Assembly: GCA_009193035.1 (NCBI GenBank)
Contig: SWDT01000223.1
Coordinates: forward strand, 167,482-231,481
From: Halicephalobus mephisto
Lineage: Eukaryota; Nematoda; Chromadorea; Rhabditida; Panagrolaimidae
Direction: 5' to 3'
Length of the DNA stretch: 64,000 nt
In this document: piece by piece, positions 33,491 to 45,800 of the stretch
Position numbering within the stretch: the stretch's first letter is position 1
Layout: each line of letters opens with the position of its first letter
The notes under the pieces: generated by a model
The model's input: the letters and a program-made list of their open reading frames with translations, nothing else
Database searches by the model: none
Told to the model about the DNA's origin: nothing
Made by a program: the position numbers and the translations under genes

Positions 33491-34725
33491 ATGGTTTTAC
33501 TTAGATATATTGTTCTTTTGTCAATCGCTAGACTAGTGACTTCGAAACAGCTGATATTCGTTCATGCTCTCTGGAGACATGGAACGAGATCGACAATTGT
33601 GGCTTACCCGAGTACTCCTTACAAGGAAGACTTTTGGATTCCAGGTCCTGGAGGGGAGTTGACGCCCTTAGGGATGGATGAACACGTCAAGTTGGGACAG
33701 AAACTGAAGCAGAGGTTCATGATTGAGAACAAGTTGGTTTCCCGCCGATACAAATCTAAGGAGATCTACATAAGAAGTTCTGAATACAACAGGGCTATAG
33801 TCTCTGCGATGGCGAACATGGTTGGATTTTACTTTGCTGGAGGAGTTTATGGAATGGATTATCCCTACAACTGGCAATGGCCAAGTTACTGGTCTCCTGT
33901 TCCCATTCATTCTGAGCCTTGGGGAACTGATTCGGTGAGGAAGAGATTACAATAAATAAGTAAAATATATTCTAGTTGATGAACCGTAAAGCGTGTCCTC
34001 TTGCTAGAGACTACCAAACTCTTATGGAACAGACCCCAGAATTCCACGACTTTGTAAACATCTCTCAGGATCTTTTCAAATCCCTTTCAAAACACGCAGG
34101 AAAGATAATGAACGATTCTAATGACGTTTACCTTGCTTGTGACAGCATCATCACAGAAAATCAGAACAATCTTCCTCTGACATGGCAGAAAGAAATACTT
34201 CCCCAATGTGAAGAATATATGGCTGAAATATATAACTTCCGATTCGGCTGGAACATGGCTCCATTCAAAGGCCACAACATGAGGACAGAGATTCCAACAG
34301 TGATCGGAGGGAGGTTACTATGGGAGATAATCACTCGGATGCAGCAGAAATACGAAAACTTCCTCGACCCATCGAAATATCCGGAGATAAAAGACCTGAA
34401 GTACTACGTATATTCCGGTCATGACATGGTTCTCGCGATTTTCGCAGCTATGATGGATTTTCCATATGTCGACTACGACAGGAATATGAATACAGCTCCC
34501 TCAAACGCCTATACAATTGAGCTTTGGTTAGACGACGACATGGAACCGTTCGTGAAAGTTCTCTACTGGAGAACGGAGAATTCGAGTTTCATCGACGTCT
34601 CCAGAAGTGTTGGTGGCTGCAAATTTACAGTAGATGGATGCACTTTAGACCACTTTGCCACAAGATCAGAAAAGTACAAACCTCCGGAGAACTTTGATGA
34701 GGTGGGATTGAGAAAAGGTTATTAA
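33491..34725 (+). CDS. Histidine acid phosphatase, secreted, 397 aa
   Basis: Branch-2 histidine phosphatase that hydrolyses phosphomonoesters through a phosphohistidine intermediate; worms carry many intestinal or secreted members. Exons 33491-33934 and 33976-34725 (41-bp intron, phase 0) give 397 aa. A hydrophobic signal peptide covers residues 1-18. The catalytic RHGTR motif is at 29-33 (nucleophile His30; the usual following SP is ST). The proton-donor HD motif is His297-Asp298 in YVYSGHDMVLA. RSSEYNRAIVSA matches the family's RSTxxxRxxxSA segment. There is no clear C-terminal membrane anchor, so the enzyme is probably soluble. Confidence 0.94.
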
Positions 34726-35843
34726 ATTAATTCGAAATTTCAGTACTGTAATTCTCGATTAACGGACATTTAAGAGAAATCCAGGACCAGCATTCAGAAA
34801 ATTCAAAACATTAAGATTAAAAAGCATATCAATTTATGAGATCTATTGGATATTAGCTATAAAAAAGACAATAAACGATTCCGAAGATCGATTGAAGATT
34901 CATAAATGACATGTCATGAAGATTTAAAAGTTATTTTTCTTTGACGACAGAAATGTAAAAAATTAATATCATCTTTCGAAATGAGTTATCAGTAATTTCA
35001 AAGGGCTTATAATAGAAATTTCAATTGTCTATTTAACTTGGGCAGGAGATTGTTCTCATCTAAGATAATCGGATAAAACTGAAAAGCCTCATCGCTTGTC
35101 AAAATCTAATATAAATGCCCATTTGAAATTAATTTTTTGTTTTGTCGTTTACCTAACATCTTCTTAGAATCTGTTTAATTTTGTTGAAGATTTTTCCGAA
35201 GCAAGAAAATTAGAAAAAAAAATTAAAATTTCATATATCAAAAATTTAAAATCGGAAAAATTGATTTATGAATTTGTTTAAACTACTTTTTAAGATTTTT
35301 TATCTCATCAATTTCGATTATTTTTCTTATTAAGCAAGCCTTTTAAAATAATCATTTCTAGCTTAATTTACAAATTGATTATAAAAAATTGATGTTAAAT
35401 TCAGAAACTTTCAGAATTATCTTACTTTAGAAAAATGTTTATTAAAATTAAATTCAAAATGATTGTTAAAAAACTTTTCAAATAGCGAATAATTTGTATT
35501 AAAGTTACTTTAATCTATGAAATTTTTGGATTGAGTTTATTGTTGTACTTATAAATTTTGAAAAACAAAAACAACAATTTCAAGTAACAGTATTCAACGA
35601 AGAAAATAAAAGTGGACTTCTTCGGAAGAATTTCCACCAAAATTTTTGTCGATTAATTTTCGAAATTATTTTACTCCATCTATGATTTCGGGGAAGTGTC
35701 GTTTAGTCAATGATCCAGGTTGTCTAATCTGAAAATTTATTTTTCATAGACTTTTGAACTAAATAAAGCTGAGGGGTACCAATTATCAAACTCAATTTTT
35801 TAAACTACAATTATGAGTAAATTAACTAAAATTAAACCACAAT

Positions 35844-35962
35844 AAGCTCCCGGTGAAGGGAAGCCGCCAAAAATTAGAAAACGCTCATTAGAGCCCACTT
35901 GCCCGGAAGCGGTTAGTAAAAGGCGAATCGCTTGTTCGTTCAAAGACAACTGAGCCAGAGAT
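35844..35962. repeat. 119-bp GC-richer repeat, copy A
   Basis: Begins AAGCTCCCGGTGAAGGGAAG and ends AACTGAGCCAGAGAT. A core of about 70 bp (from GAGCCCACTTGCCC to GCCAGAGAT) is identical to copy B at 37827-37946, while flanks differ. A hairpin GCGGTT...AATCGC is possible inside. It stands out from the AT-rich surroundings. It is unidentified: a structured RNA or the end of a transposon are both possible. Confidence 0.8.
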
Positions 35963-36412
35963 ATCGTTCCTGATCTTCTTTGTCATTTTGACTCAGGTGG
36001 ACAAATACACTCTAATGAACTTGTGTCTCTCATTAGATAGTCAAAGAAAAACAGCTTTCGTTAATGCTACACCCAAAGCCAGACTTTTCACAGTCAATCG
36101 TGATCTCAGAAATATACCGCCAAAAATTTGATAATGTTCATCAGATCAAAATTGATTTTTTTTATTATTTTGAAAAATGATAATCTTGAAATTAAATTTT
36201 TTACAACTTTTTGATGAAGACAATCTTCCAAAAATTAAATAATTATCAAATCATTATTGATTTTCGATAAATATGATTGTAAAAATCACATTTGAAAATA
36301 AGTTTCCAGATCAATCAAAGCCACCAAAATTTGAATGACCTTCATCAAATCCTCATTGAGTTTTGTACTACATAGTGAATACAAGTTTTAAAATCGTGTT
36401 CAAACAAGTTTC

Positions 36413-36520
36413 CACATAGAAAAAAAATGTAACTTTTGGCTCCGTAACAATTGCGAAATGTAACAAAAATGTGACGATTTGCATTTGTTATTGAATCAAA
36501 AATTACACTTTTTTGTGCAA
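36413..36520. mobile_element. MITE copy (diverged)
   Basis: Ends CACATAGAAAAAAAATGTAA and AAATTACACTTTTTTGTG are imperfect inverted repeats related to the element at 5299. The interior shares AACAATTGCGAAATGTAAC and ATGTGACGATTTGCAT segments. It is shorter than the 5299 copy. Confidence 0.65.
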
Positions 36521-36551
36521 ATGAGGAAAAGTCGTTACAAATTTGGTAATT

Positions 36552-36702
36552 CACATAAAAAAGTAACTTTTGATTTTGGAACAATTTCGAAAAGTGACAA
36601 TTGTTACATTTTTTAAATATTTGACATTTGTGACGAAAATTAAAAATAATAGTGGTGATTTATATTTGTCACTATACCTAAAAATTACGCTTTTTTATGT
36701 AC
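36552..36702. mobile_element. MITE copy (diverged)
   Basis: Starts CACATAAAAAAGTAACTTTT and ends AAAAATTACGCTTTTTTATG. The interior contains GTGACGAAAATTAAAAATAA, which is the reverse complement of a block inside the 5299 copy, so it is inserted in the opposite orientation. Confidence 0.65.
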
Positions 36703-37184
36703 ATCAGATCTTTGTTAATTTTTAATATTTCCTTTTGAATACGGTTTCAGGAGTCATGTTTGAAGATAAATTTTCTCTGAAAAACTTTAAAAATCGAATA
36801 ATGTTCGATGGATCTTAATTGATTTTTAAACTTTTTACAAAATGTAATCTGGAGGAATATTTTTCAAAGTTAAACTTTTTTATTAATGAAAATATTTAAG
36901 AATTAAATAATATTGAAGAAATTTCAGTCGATTTTCAGACTTTTTATGTAATTTAAAAAAATATATTTCAAAGTGTCGGATACTGTATTCTTAGTTGGAA
37001 AGGATTGGTCCCGAACGGATTCCCTTAGCACAGATAAGGAAACACAGTTCCTTTTGGCGGGAATTATGTTTGTTGTATGTGTCTAGTCCGACACAGATTT
37101 TGTATTGTCTCGGGTATCTGTTAAATAAAATTTCTCTTCGATATCCACTTTTTTCATCGTTACGCAAACCATTTGGACCGATAA

Positions 37185-37343
37185 ATACACTTAAAAAGAA
37201 GCCTAACTTTCGACACGGCAACAAATGCAAATCGTCACTATTTTGTTTTATTTTTTGTCATAAATGCAAAATATTCAAGGAAAATTGACGATTGTGTCAC
37301 ATTTTACAATTGTTAAGAAACCAAAAGTTACGTTTTTTGTACA
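37185..37343. mobile_element. MITE copy (diverged)
   Basis: Left end TACACTTAAAAAGAAGCCTA, right end CCAAAAGTTACGTTTTTTGT. The internal CAACAAATGCAAATCGTCAC and ATTCAAGGAAAATTGACGAT match the element at 5299 in the same orientation. Confidence 0.65.
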
Positions 37344-37826
37344 GTAATGAGCTTTTCGGTAAGTGAAAGGTGTCAAACATCCAAATAATACCCATCAAAT
37401 CCGAATTGTTTTTTTTGTTAAAAGATAGCAGTTTTAAAATTATCTTTCACGACGATTTCCGTAGTGTCGAAAAGCTGTAGTGTTCACGAGATCTCATTAC
37501 TCCATGATAGCTCTTTCAAATAAAACAACTTTGAAGTAGTTTCCATTAGTTCCTCGATAAAAAAATCGATGTTTGTAATTTATTTTTTATATAAAGTGAT
37601 TTTAGTTTGCAAGTTAAACAGATGGATCAAAGAAGCAAATAATTAAAATTGAAAAATTTAATTTAAGTTCGAAATTGTATTTTTTGTAAATTTGATATAG
37701 TGCGAAATAGGAATAAAAGTATAAAGTTTGCAAATTCCTGATGAACAAAAACTTTTGAAAATCAATGTTTATAAGGACAGTATTTTTATTATACAGTATT
37801 TTTATAAAAAAAACATGTCAGTTCAT

Positions 37827-37946
37827 AAGCTCCCCGGTGAAGGGAAGCCGCCAAAAATTGGGTAATGCTCATTGGAGCCCACTTGCCCGGAAGCGGTTAG
37901 TAAAAGGCGAATCGCTTGTTCGTTCAAAGACAACTGAGCCAGAGAT
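37827..37946. repeat. 119-bp GC-richer repeat, copy B
   Basis: Begins AAGCTCCCCGGTGAAGGGAA; differs from copy A by one inserted C and a few substitutions in the first half, and is identical over the last ~70 bp. Same strand, about 2 kb downstream of copy A. The open frame at 37765-38016 across it is not a credible protein. Confidence 0.8.
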
Positions 37947-38639
37947 GCCCGATTCACCTTTGATCCATGTTTATCCATTAGCCAAATATCAGACTACTTG
38001 TGAAAAAAGAAACTGAGACAGACAACGAAAGAATAAGTATGTTTCTGTCGTTTCAGATCCAATTTTATAACTAATTATTTTTTATTACTTTTCACATTTA
38101 ATCCCATTACTGTATCGAAGTGGATTTGTTTACAATTACCTAGAAAATTTTAAAATCCTTCGAAAAAGCACAAGGTTACAAATAAAAAAAATTGGCAAAT
38201 TTGTTTTTTCACAGAAATTAGAAAAAACAAATGAACCAATTTTCCGCGAAAAATTCTAATTTTTTAATTGCTTCAAATCCAAAGTTTGATTGACTTTGGC
38301 AGGAGTCAGACAGTGGATAAATTTTTTTTGATTTCGAATATGTACTTCCTCATGGTCATTCTTCGTTTTAGTTCAGGGAGTCCAGAACTGATTATTTTCA
38401 TGTGAGATCCGGGAACTGAAAAATAACTCGAAGATTTTTATCAGTTCCTTTTACGACTTGTCAATCTGCAGGAAGTTAAATGAAAAATTTTTCGGATTGT
38501 TTTGACTATTGCAAAAATAAAAAATTTTCTGTTTGAAAATCGTTTGATGATTTTTCTTAATTTTCAAAAATTAAAATTTCAATAAAAATTTTGTTATTTT
38601 TTATCTTTTAAAATTTATTAAGTTTTTTCATAATTTTAT

Positions 38640-38940
38640 GTTTATATTTTAATATAAAAAATTGAAAGTTTTATTGAAATTAAAAATAAAAATTATCTTT
38701 CCCAATTTTATATATTTTTATATAAAAATTAGAATTTTATTAAGAGTAAAAATTTTACACAAAAAAGTTATTTTTTAAATTTTTTTATTTTTTAAATTTA
38801 TTTATTTTAATATATTTTTATCTAAAAATTGGAATTTTATTAAAAATAAAAATTTTAAACAAAAAAGTTATTTTTTTTAATTTTTTTATTTTAATATATT
38901 TTTATCTAAAAATTAGAATTTTATTAAGAGTAAAAATAAA
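38640..38940. repeat. AT-only tandem repeat
   Basis: Units with TATATTTTTATCTAAAAATT and GAATTTTATTAAGAGTAAAA followed by ACAAAAAAGTTATTTTTT recur about three times. Confidence 0.65.
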
Positions 38941-39599
38941 GATCATTAGGTGGTTCTCGAATGGAAAGTTTCTGTTTTATATCCTATTTGAGAACAATTT
39001 GATTTGTTTTTTGACATATTGAATAATCTACAACAGTCAGCTACTGCTGTTTCATGACGAAATTACGAGTTTCGTGGTTTAGTTGTTGATCCATCGATCG
39101 ACTAGTTTCTCTGCGTCCAATAGATGTGCTTTTTGTATTTTTAAATACCCGCCTGACTAACATTTAGTTTCACTTTTGTCGAATAAAAGTTGAATCATTC
39201 ATGCATTTCAGTATTTTTCTCATTCGAAATTTTAATTTATTTATTATTAAATATTTTTGAAAATTTCTTCAATTGAAGATATTTAGTTTTGATGATTTTT
39301 GTTTTATTCACACCTTTCCGCCCTCGTAAACAGTTCCGGAACTCGGACACTCCCTGGAATCAAAATTGAACCTTGTTCCACAATTTTGGTTTTTGTGCAA
39401 ATTTTTAAAGTAGGAATTTTACGATCTCCGAAAAATCATAATCGATCGTTAAATTTAATCCTTTTCTGTCAACTTCGACATCCAGATTACTTCGATATGT
39501 AATTATATTACTTTTAAAATTTAACACAAATACTTTTTTGAAATAGTATTTTTAAAAACTTGAAGTTTTAAGTTTTGGATTTTTGAATTCTCGATTGCA

Positions 39600-40010
39600 T
39601 TCTGGAAAATTACAAAAGTTTTACAAAATTCTGGAAATTTCGAAAATTTTCAATTTTATTGTAGTCACAAAATTCGAGAAAATATTTGTTGTTACGAAAT
39701 AGTCTCGACACGGGTTTTAGAAACTTTTAGAACTTGATGTTTTGGATGTTTATGTTACGTCTTAATTGAATTCTGGAAATTTCGAAAATTTTCAATTTTA
39801 TTTTATTCACAAAATTCGAGGAAATATTTGTTGTTAAAAAATAGTTTCGACACGGGTTTTAGAAATTTTTAAAATCCTTTAAAACTAGAAATCATAGATC
39901 CTAGTTCCAAAAAATTCCAAAATTTTCAATATTATTTTATTTGTAAAAAACAAGAATAAATTATATTGTGAAATGATTTCGGTACGAATTTTTATAAAAT
40001 TTCACAATTT
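39600..40010. repeat. Tandem repeat, period about 142 bp
   Basis: Two good copies begin at about 39631 and 39773 (CTGGAAATTTCGAAAATTTT, CACAAAATTCGAG, AATATTTGTTGTTA, CGACACGGGTTTTAGAAA), followed by a decayed third at about 39905. Confidence 0.7.
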
Positions 40011-40699
40011 TTATTTTGGATTTTATTTTTAAATTTCCACTAAATTCTGCCAAATTTCCTTTAAAAAAATAAAAATCCTTCTTCAGACTTTTCCTTCCTT
40101 CTATTAATTCTTAATAAAACTTATTGAATAGAAATAAACTGTCAGAATGCAATCATCCATAAAAATTCAAAATTTTCCGCTTTTGGTCCCCCAGTTTGTT
40201 TAGGAATATTTGTTTCATTTAATATTTATTTTTGAGATTGAATACCTTTAATCAAAAGTTCGGATTAAAATTTGAATTTTATACCAAAAATATGTCAGTT
40301 TTATAGATCTTAAATTTTCGCTTTTTCAAACGTCATTGATTATTTTCGTGTCCACCCGCACAGATTCGTCATCGAATTTTTGCTTTTTATTTGAACTTAC
40401 TAAAATGAGAACTTTGTTTAGCGATATCTTTCTGGATTAATTTTTCGACTAGAAAATGGAAATTTATGGAAATAACAGAAACGTGGGATTGATTGAGTGA
40501 AAACCTGGCTTCAATCAGTCACTGTTTGGTTTTTACTTTTTTAATCGACGCAATCTCTGATGTTCAAATCACAAATATTTGTCTTACTGTAACTTTTTAG
40601 AGACAAATTGATAAAGTTGTCTAATTGGGGGAGTGCTGATTATTGAGCTTCTGGATGATTTTGTGGGGACTTGATTCTTTTAGAAATAAGCATAGCAAT

Positions 40700-40860
40700 G
40701 CAAGAAACGGTACATGACATATAACATATCAATACATTGGAGCACCTCTGATGTATAGGATATACTGTATTTTCTGTACCAGTATATTGAATATAATGCA
40801 ATTGTACATTACGCTCAACTTATATATGCGTACATTAAAGTTATTTTTTATGTAGAATAT
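40700..40860. repeat. Relic of the foldback element at 46249
   Basis: ACGGTACATGACATATAACA, then TCTGATGTATAGGATATAC and TAATGCAATTGTACATTACG resemble the end and interior units of the element at 46249-46852. It has decayed inverted repeats and no recognisable boundaries. Confidence 0.45.
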
Positions 40861-41374
40861 TGATTGGTTTTTGACGTTAATCCAATAAGTCTGTTCAAGG
40901 ATCGTTTCTTACTTAAGTTTGATCTTCGGTGCTTCTGATTCATGCTTAATTTCTCTGAACATTGCATCATTTCGTCTCGACAAGTTTTTTCTTTATCTTT
41001 ACTGAATTTTCCCTAAAAATTCAATATAACGAAACTTATTAGTCATTGTTTAAGAATCATTCGAATCATTTTAAACTCTTTACCACATTCTCGAGATTTG
41101 GATTTGGAAATGTCTCGAATGAGTCATTGATTTGCATCGTTACAGAAGTGCATTTATTTGAATGATACATCTTTGGAGTTAATCATTGATTCCTCCAACT
41201 CATAGTCTATTCTTTTAACTACAGACTTGTCATGAGCTAAATTAATTGTTTTCTTATCTTTATTGACTTACTTCTCAAACTTTAATGTAGAAAAACTTCC
41301 TGTTGGTTAGCCCTGTGTTTCACAATTTTCTGAATCTTGTTATAACTTTCGATTTTCTGTATGACTGGGATGTA

Positions 41375-42050
41375 TTTAAATAATCCTGGATAACTGTCGT
41401 TATAGGAGTATATTTGTCCGAAATACATCTTTTCTTGATCTGAGAACCTGATTTTTCCTATTTAAAATTCACAGTATCCCTCTTATAACCTCCAACATCT
41501 ATTCAAAACAGATATCTTGAGATATATTTATATAATCTTGGATAACGATTGTGTAGGAGTATATTTACTCGAAGGATATTTCCCCTGACATAAGATCTCA
41601 ATTCTTATTCTTTGAAATTCACAGCATTCTTCTTATAACCTCCATCATTTATTCAAAATAAATATCTTGAGATATATTTATATGATCATAGATAACTATC
41701 GTTACAGTAATATGCTTGCTTAAGATACACTTCTTCCTGACGTAAGGTCTCAATTCTTATTCTTTAAAGTCACAGCATTCCTCCTACAACTTTCAACATC
41801 TTTTCAAGATAGACATCTCTGCATTTGTCCAAATAGTCTTTGACCCGTGTTATTATGGGAGTACGTCTACCCGAGGGACACTTCTTGAAGCTAGGGTTCA
41901 ATTTTTAATCCTCAAAGTTCTGTTTTTTTAATACAACCTCCAAGATTTTTTTAACACAAGTATATATATTTAAATAATCTTTATTCACGTTACTTTGGGA
42001 GTGTATTTATTCAAAAAACACCTTTTCTTGTAGTCAATACTTGATTTGTG
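41375..42050. repeat. Tandem array, about five units of roughly 150 bp
   Basis: Each unit carries TAATC(C/T)TGGATAAC, a GGAGTATATTT segment, a CTT(C/T)T(T/C)..TGA segment, TCTTATTCTTTGAAATTCACAG and ATAACCTCCA. Unit starts lie near 41381, 41534, 41684, 41840 and 41970. Identity decreases rightward. It ends about 250 bp before the DGK distal first exon. Confidence 0.65.
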
Positions 42051-42307
42051 ACTTCTTCCAGTTCATAACCTTCTCGGAGTACTGAACCACTTTAATTTCC
42101 ACTTACAATCCCCAAAGAAATGTTTTGACCACGTGGTAACGTATTTCCATTGTTTTATTGACCAGTTTTGTTTGACTCTTGAGAGTTCATTCATATCCTT
42201 TTTCTGAATGAAGCCGCCGTGTAGATGGATGAGCCCCACGGGGAATCCAACTTCCCTCTTTAAAATTATTACCAGTCGTTTTAGCCAATCTTGCCCCTCC
42301 CGAAAAA

Positions 42308-42855
42308 ATGTCGGATGATGGAGCAGTTCGGACAGCAGATCAAAGACGGAAGCAGTTTCTATTTGGTTCCGGCAGATCTTATTCCGCTCCCCCAAGGAAA
42401 AAGTGGTATAGACGAAATCCTTTAAGAAGAATGGGAAGTCAACATTCAATGCTGTACGACAGAGTAGTCTCCAGAAGGCTTGTTGGAGCTATTGCTGCCT
42501 GGCACGACCTTCATACAAGACTTCTTCGACTGTCTTCGGACAAAATATTCGACGATTCGAGTGATCGAGGAACGGCCGAGGATACCCCTGGGGGTTCTAG
42601 TTTCACACCAAGTTCTGAAGAGAAATTATACTCCAGTCAGGAGAGTTTAGAAAGCGGTCCTGACTGGAAAGATGAATTCGAAAACGAACAATGTTTGGAT
42701 GAAGAAGAATCCGGCAACGAATCAGATGACACATTGGACGAAATTGTCGAATTCAATCGAAAACAAAGATTAAATGGAAAATTGTCGCTTTCTAATCCAG
42801 AATTAACCAGTATCCAATTGAAACAAATGTTTCCTGAATTGAGTGAGCATTGGAG
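42308..42855 (+). CDS. Possible distal first coding exon of the DGK gene
   Basis: Begins ATG in good context (CCCGAAAAAATG) and codes 182 residues: basic at first (APPRKKWYRRNPLRRMGSQ), then IAAWHDLHTRLLRLSSDKIF, then strongly acidic and Ser-rich (DEEESGNESDDTLDE). It ends at TGGAG|GTTGGT in phase 2, matching the acceptor at 51068, with no other suitable partner exon in between. It could instead be a separate gene ending at 42957 by readthrough of the donor; coding bias and base composition nevertheless mark it as real coding sequence. Confidence 0.6.
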
Positions 42856-45800
42856 GTTGGTTGACCCTGTTTACCCTTTTAAAAGCTGTTCTCAGATATT
42901 TTCCTATTTTTTCAGCTATGTGACATTTGTGTCCCCGGCATTTATATTCCAATTTTAATCCCAAAATTAAAAACAAAAATTCATTTTAAATAACTTTGTA
43001 TTTTTATGTGGAATTTTAAAAGTTAGATAAATTTTTTCGTAGTTCTGAAACGAGGTTTTAGATATCCTTAAAATCGAAAATTAGTTTTCAGAATCCAGGA
43101 TTGTGGGGGTTAATTGTTGATTCTGACTTCAGATTCAGAATCTACGGGTATGATTACAGTATGACAAGTACTTTTTTGTTTAATTTTGATTGCAGAATTG
43201 AAGCAAAAATATCTAGGATGAAAATATACAGGACATAAACATTATATAACTAATTTTAGATATTTTTATATTTCAACAATAAGTACTTGGAACGAGGTAC
43301 TCGAGATTGGGGATTCTGAATCTGAAGTCAAAATTCAGAATTTCGAAGATTAATTATTGATTCCTATTTCAGATCCAGAATTTACGGACTTAATTACAGT
43401 ATTATAGGTACTTTTTGGTCAATTTTAACTGGAAAAATCGGAATATAAATACCTGGAACACAAGTGTCCCGACACGATTTTGTCAGTCAAGTACTTTTCT
43501 TGACCTTTTAATTCTCTGGTCTTTTATCAAACATTAATTTTTAATTTTCTTCTTTGGTTAATTACTTTTCGCTAATGTAATGATTATTAAGCCTTCAACC
43601 GGAAACGGTAATTGCAACCAAACAGGTGAAGTTTTTGCTTCATTGCTTGAGGCGTTATTTATTCATCTGCATGATTGTTGAAAAACTGAGTATCTTGTTA
43701 TTTATCGATTTTATTATTTTTATTGTTTTAATATTTCTTGGGAAAATTACCTTAAAATGAAACTCTCGGTCGTCGTGGACACGATACAGGGGAATTAGAA
43801 TTAGGAGGATTAACTGGACTTTTTCCTCTTCTAATCGATGTCTCAAGGTGCTATAAATGAGATTCTTTGGATTTTGTTTCTTCATGAATAAAGCCGTTTC
43901 CGCTTCGGTCCTGTTTGTTTCTCGAATATGAATGAGGATGGGATAATAACTCTGCTCAGTCTTCTCTCGGATGTGCTTCCAGTCGACTTTTCGCCTTTTT
44001 TGCAATTCTTATATCCACTGTTGAAAGGTTAAACAGGATCCAGTCTATATTTATCCGTTAATTTTTCAGGTTCTTTAATATTGAGGATGTTCCAAAATTA
44101 TTTCATTTGTTAATTTCGTTTTAGAGATTTAAATAAGCATTTTTATCCCACAACTACTGTATACTAAATTACGAACTTCCTTCCTTATGATCTTTAGGTA
44201 AAATTGTAGAGCATTATACGAAATTTTTGTCATGTTTTGAGTTTATTAGATGCTTTAAAACTTGTAGTATTACATAAACACTAAACTTCATAACCTCTGG
44301 TCTCGACTAGAAAAATTTTGAACATTTGTGTTGGGACAGTTTTTTGGAACATCATCATAAATGTTTTTCATTTTAATTTTCTTATTATTACTTTTTAGAC
44401 AATTTTAAAACTTGTAGTATTACATAAACACTAAACTTTATAACCTCTGGTCTCGACTGGAAAGTTTTGAACATTCATGTTGGGACAGTTTTTTGGAACA
44501 TCATTATAAATGTTTTTCATTTTTTTGTATTGTTTTTTAGACAATTTTAAAACTTGTAGCATTACATAAACATTAAATTTTATAGTTTCTGGTCTTACTT
44601 GGGATGTTCTAAGAATTCGCGATGGGACTATTTTTCGGAATGTTATTGTAAATGTCCGATTTTTATAGTATAATGATGTTTCGGACATGGCTGGAATTTT
44701 ATAACATCAGAGAAATATTGACTTTTTTTGTTTTATTTGAAATGGAAAATTCTAAAAAATTACGCAAAAATAATTTTTCAAAATTTTACAGCAATATATT
44801 TTTGGTTTTTTCAACAAGATTATTTAAAACTTTTCATAATCACGTGAGCATGAAGTTCAATTTTTGGGTCTTAATCGTAAAGTTTTTAAAATTTCGAAAT
44901 TATTTTCCGAAAATTTATGAAAAATGTTTTTAATTTTCATAACAATGTGATTTAAATTTTTTAATAGTTTATTTTTTATAATAATTACGAAATTTACAAA
45001 GATTTCTAAAACTGTAAAAATATAAAAATTTACTTTTTCGGTCTTAAATGAAGAATTTTAAACATCTATGTTAAAAAAATTTTTTAAATTTTTTAAGTTT
45101 ATTTTTTTATAATAATACGAATATTAGATTTTAGAACATCCCCATGTTACTTTTCTTTCTTGAAAAATCCCGTCTTATGTAGTAATTTCAAAATCTCAGA
45201 TCGTTGACGGGCTTCTTTCATTTCATAACCTGTGACTCTTAAAATTCCTCTTCATTACATTCAGTTTTTAAATTACTCCATTGTTCCGATGTAAATTTAG
45301 TTTTTTATTCATTTCCGAAAATAATTACTCCCCCAACTAGCTCGAGAACGATGAAAATTGAAAAAATTCTTCAACTTTTTTTTCGTCGCAAAATTACTAC
45401 GTCAATTTTTTTGGATTTTATCTAAAAATGCATAGCATTTAAAAGATGGTCATTATCGATTTGACAAAGCCATAGTTTATGAATGAATGACGTCTGAACT
45501 TTTGATAGTCAGGGTATTAATTTTCATGGTTGTGAATATCTTAGACTTTGACGTGAATCATGAATTCTTTCAGAATTTGATCAGTATGGTGGTCTTCGGA
45601 ACGGATTTATTTTAAAATAAAAATATTCCTAAAAATGGTAAAATGTAAAAAGAGTCTCATAGAAGAGTTCAAAATAATAGTTTTGTTCCTGACACGAAAC
45701 TTTCGGGTCAAAGGAAAAAACTACAATTAATAAATTTTTTTTGTATTTTTGAAACTTATGATTTCGTGCGAAATAGGAATAAAATGTAAAAAATATAAAA

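Larger units (their letters stand above)
34726..42307. other. Gene-poor 7.6-kb region rich in repeats
   Basis: I see no convincing gene on either strand. Open frames at 36345-36584, 36991-37288, 37765-38016 and 39299-39502 run through repeats or have no recognisable features. The region holds three copies of the MITE family, two copies of a 119-bp GC-richer repeat, and tandem arrays at about 38640-38940, 39600-40010 and 41375-42050. Confidence 0.55.

Noticed and set aside
36975..37290. Overlapping open frames on both strands and short GTGTCGGA/TCCGACAC inverted sequence
   Set aside because: Both frames run into the MITE at 37185 and neither shows a motif. The inverted sequence is only 8 bp and not convincing as element ends.
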